13,942 nt of DNA, taken from assembly GCA_009786275.1 (NCBI GenBank), contig WQTL01000494.1, positions 1 to 13,942 of the forward strand. The letters run 5' to 3'. The DNA comes from Bacillota bacterium. Lineage in GTDB: Bacteria > Bacillota > Clostridia > Oscillospirales > Acutalibacteraceae. The first letter of the stretch is position 1. Each line of letters begins with the position of its first letter. The position numbers were made by a program, and so were the translations under genes. The notes beneath the pieces were generated by a model. It was not told the origin of the DNA. It saw nothing but the letters and a program-made list of their open reading frames with translations, and did no database searches. Shown here piece by piece: positions 11,995 through 13,942 of this stretch.

Positions 11995-13452
11995 TTGGAT
12001 GAACTTGAGCGCGAGGAAATAGCGGCGGAGCCGTTGGAAACGGCGGATGTGCCATTGGAAGAGGAAGTACCCGAAGAAGAAGTCCCGGAAGAAGAGCAGG
12101 CCCCGGAAGAGGAAGAGCAAGCCCCCGAGGAAGAACAGGCAGTGCCTGAAGAAAAACCCGAAAAGCCCATCAAGGGGCCGCGCTTCTGGGCCTGGCTGAT
12201 CGCCGTGCCCATGATGCTCCTCGCCCTGGGGCTGTCGATCCCCGCCATGTGGAACCTGATGCTCACCGTCCCGGCCCTCACGGGGTTGGCCAGCGAGGCG
12301 GGCAGGAACTACGAAAGCGCCTCGGAGGCCTACGATTTCCTCTACAACACGGATCTCACCGCCCAGGGCTTCGGCCTTTCGGGCCTTTCCGGCGGGACCT
12401 TCTACTTCGAGCGGCAGTTCGCCCTCATGGGCAAGACGGACGGCCCCGTCGCCATCGCCAGCAACCAGGAGATCCCGCGCATGTCGGAGTACTTCGGCGA
12501 GCGCGTGCCGCGCAGCCTGCGCAAGCTCTCGGCCAAATGCGAGGTGCTCTACGGCATCCTGGACGGCTTTTACGAGCAGATGAACCAATCGGCGCAGCCC
12601 GCCGAGGGGCAGAGCCAGGCACAGTGGCAGCTGGCCGGCCTGGAGGCCGCCCGCGCCCTGGACAAGGACGCCAAGGCCCATGCCCTGTACTACAAGTGCC
12701 TCGCCCTGTACATCGGCGCGCAGGACGGGGACCTGCGGAAGGACAACCTGAAGCTTATCAAAGAGCTGCGGGCGGACCCCGCCGCCGAGCCCTGGATGTA
12801 CGAGGAACCGGCGCTCCTCATCGCCCGGGCGCAGGAGGATTACGGCACCCTCCTTTCCCTGAGCGATGCGCGCCTGAAGCGCAACCGCCAGGACTACACG
12901 GCCATGCAGGTCAGGGTGAAGGCCCTGTTCCTGGGCGGCAGCGCGGATAAGGCCCTGGCCGCGGCGGACCGCTACGGCAAGCGCGGCGCGGTGAAGGACA
13001 GCATGCAGCTGGCCAAGGCGGAGATTTTCTACCGCCAGGGCGACTACGACAAGGCCCTCGCGCTGTGCGACGCCATCCTGGACAAGGCCGACTTCGATAC
13101 GCCCGCAGCCGATTCGGCGCAGGCGGCGGCGCAGCGCGCGGCCATGGAGGCCGCCGGCGTCAAGGGGGTCGTGCTGCTGCTGCAGGGCAAGCCGGAGGAG
13201 GCCGCCAAGCTGCTCAAATACACCTGGGACGCCGCCGAGGCGAATTCCGCCACCCCCAGCCTGAACTACGTCTACACCCTGCTGGCGGCCTACGCCGCGG
13301 GCGGCGACCTGGAGGGCGAGGAGGCGCAGAACACCGTTATGATGCTCACGTACAGCGGCTACAGCGTTCCGCAGGCCGTCACGGACCTGGCGGCGGGCGA
13401 AACCACCGCCGAGAAAATTTTCACCGAAGGCTGGGGAGGGCTTGACGCATGA
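11995..13452 (+). CDS. Membrane-anchored TPR-repeat protein with acidic cytoplasmic tail
   Basis: A 485-residue protein of unknown function. Residues 1-57 are extremely acidic with repeated PEEE-type units. One membrane helix spans about 64-85 after a basic/proline stretch (KPIKGPR). A long helical outer domain follows, with TPR-like units in the C-terminal half, for example AKAEIFYRQGDYDKALALCDAIL and GVVLLLQGKPEEAAKLLKYTW. The likely topology is acidic tail inside and TPR domain outside, suited to protein-protein contacts. I choose TTG at 11995, six bases after GGAGGTG at 11982-11988; the in-frame ATG at 11980 precedes that site and lies only about nine bases from the predicted transcript start. 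The stop overlaps the next ATG (ATGA), so both genes are coupled. Confidence 0.8.
   Translation: MDELEREEIAAEPLETADVPLEEEVPEEEVPEEEQAPEEEEQAPEEEQAVPEEKPEKPIKGPRFWAWLIAVPMMLLALGLSIPAMWNLMLTVPALTGLASEAGRNYESASEAYDFLYNTDLTAQGFGLSGLSGGTFYFERQFALMGKTDGPVAIASNQEIPRMSEYFGERVPRSLRKLSAKCEVLYGILDGFYEQMNQSAQPAEGQSQAQWQLAGLEAARALDKDAKAHALYYKCLALYIGAQDGDLRKDNLKLIKELRADPAAEPWMYEEPALLIARAQEDYGTLLSLSDARLKRNRQDYTAMQVRVKALFLGGSADKALAAADRYGKRGAVKDSMQLAKAEIFYRQGDYDKALALCDAILDKADFDTPAADSAQAAAQRAAMEAAGVKGVVLLLQGKPEEAAKLLKYTWDAAEANSATPSLNYVYTLLAAYAAGGDLEGEEAQNTVMMLTYSGYSVPQAVTDLAAGETTAEKIFTEGWGGLDA
12058..12156 (+). repeat. Glutamate-codon repeat tract within the TPR protein gene
   Basis: An imperfect repeat of units such as CCCGAAGAAGAAGTC and CCGGAAGAGGAAGAGCAG encodes successive PEEE(V/Q) blocks (residues about 22-53). 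Synonymous codons vary (GAA/GAG), so it is not a fresh expansion, but length variation between strains would be expected. Confidence 0.7.
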
Positions 13453-13942
13453 ACACACTCTATCTGATCACGAAGGTTCTCACCTATCCCGGCGCGTTCA
13501 TGAAGGGCTTCTGGGAGCACGTGACCTGCCGCGTGCTCAAGCTGCGGGTGACCGACCGCGGCTACCTGCGCGCCAACGAGGGCTGCGGCCACGCCGCCCA
13601 CACCCCCGCCATGACGCCCGCGCGCGCGTTCCTGTTCAGCTGGCTGCCTTACCTCGCCCAGCGCGCCCTGGGCTGGATTTTCGTGGGCGTCTCCGCGCCG
13701 CCGCTGCTGCTGTTCGGCTCGCCCGGCCAGATGGCGGACCCCTCGCGGCGCGTCGTCGTGGTCCTGGAGTTCATCGCCCTGTTCGTGGGGCTCAGCCTCC
13801 TGTGCAACTCCTTCCCCCAGTGGGAGGACGCCAAGCGCCACTGGCGGCTGTTCTACGGCGGCCCCTCCCCGGAGGAGGAGCAGGCCATGGCCGCCTACTC
13901 CGAGGCCCTGCCGGAAGCCTTTGACGCCGAGGAAACAGCAGA
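13449..13942 (+). CDS. Membrane protein of unknown function (3' end outside window)
   Basis: At least 164 residues, starting MNTLYLITKVLTYPGAFMKGFWEHVTC and open to the right edge. The start overlaps the previous stop as ATGA. Two clear hydrophobic stretches are visible: ARAFLFSWLPYLAQRALGWIFVGVSAPPLLLFG and VVVVLEFIALFVGLSLL. These are followed by LCNSFPQWEDAKRHWRLFYG and an acidic segment with EEEQ at the end of the window. Cys/His residues in NEGCGHAAH could bind metal, but the HExxH motif of M50-like proteases is absent. I do not recognise a named family. Coupling to the TPR protein suggests that the two form a membrane complex (inference). Confidence 0.7.
   Translation, partial: MNTLYLITKVLTYPGAFMKGFWEHVTCRVLKLRVTDRGYLRANEGCGHAAHTPAMTPARAFLFSWLPYLAQRALGWIFVGVSAPPLLLFGSPGQMADPSRRVVVVLEFIALFVGLSLLCNSFPQWEDAKRHWRLFYGGPSPEEEQAMAAYSEALPEAFDAEETA

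Noticed and set aside
11845..13458. Long minus-strand open frame (about 537 codons)
   Set aside because: It is antisense to the TPR protein gene, whose promoter, ribosome binding site and overlap with the next gene are convincing; the predicted product is compositionally biased.

Overview
The window reads as a chromosome segment of a GC-rich, Gram-positive-type bacterium, most likely an uncultured member of the Clostridia (Christensenellales-like is my guess; the sequence does not prove it). Evidence: strong AGGAGG-type ribosome binding sites, sigma-A promoters close to TTGACA-17-TATAAT, intrinsic terminators, an FMN riboswitch paired with the ECF-type riboflavin transporter RibU, an rpsF-ssb-rpsR operon, and lipoprotein signals typical of monoderms. 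I see no phage, plasmid, CRISPR, tRNA or rRNA features.

Layout. 1-2850 is the distal part of a + strand operon for sugar-type metabolism: the end of an unrecognised gene, a TIM-barrel sugar phosphate isomerase/epimerase, a DUF2271 lipoprotein whose start overlaps the isomerase stop, and a Gfo/Idh/MocA oxidoreductase, closed by a clear terminator. 2945-3481 is a small orphan lipoprotein whose stop codon lies inside a palindromic REP-like pair. 3630-6272 is a P2-type calcium ATPase. Its stop codon overlaps the -35 box of a near-consensus promoter driving rpsF-ssb-rpsR (6418-7555), whose structured leader may be an autoregulatory S6:S18 site. An FMN riboswitch begins about 20 bases after rpsR, ends in a terminator, and is followed by a second REP-like pair and then ribU (7966-8568). 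Next come a small secreted, membrane-anchored protein with a TTG start (8640-9053) and a strong terminator.

9199-11787 is on the minus strand: a sodium:solute symporter with a perfect-consensus promoter and an operator-like palindrome at its transcription start, a decayed HU-type DNA-binding protein gene with a frameshift, and a short polysaccharide-deacetylase-like protein that lacks catalytic residues and most of its domain. 11916-13942 returns to the + strand: an UP-element promoter and a two-gene operon of a TPR membrane protein with a glutamate-rich cytoplasmic tail and an overlapping membrane protein cut by the window edge.

Most of the window is ordinary chromosome. The least ordinary items are the two nested GTAG palindrome pairs (RAYT/REP-like, different sequences but the same design), the adjacent decay of HU and deacetylase genes at a short AT-rich repeat, the riboswitch abutting the ribosomal protein operon, and the unrecognised TPR/membrane protein pair. 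I found nothing that I would claim as a clearly new multi-gene system.
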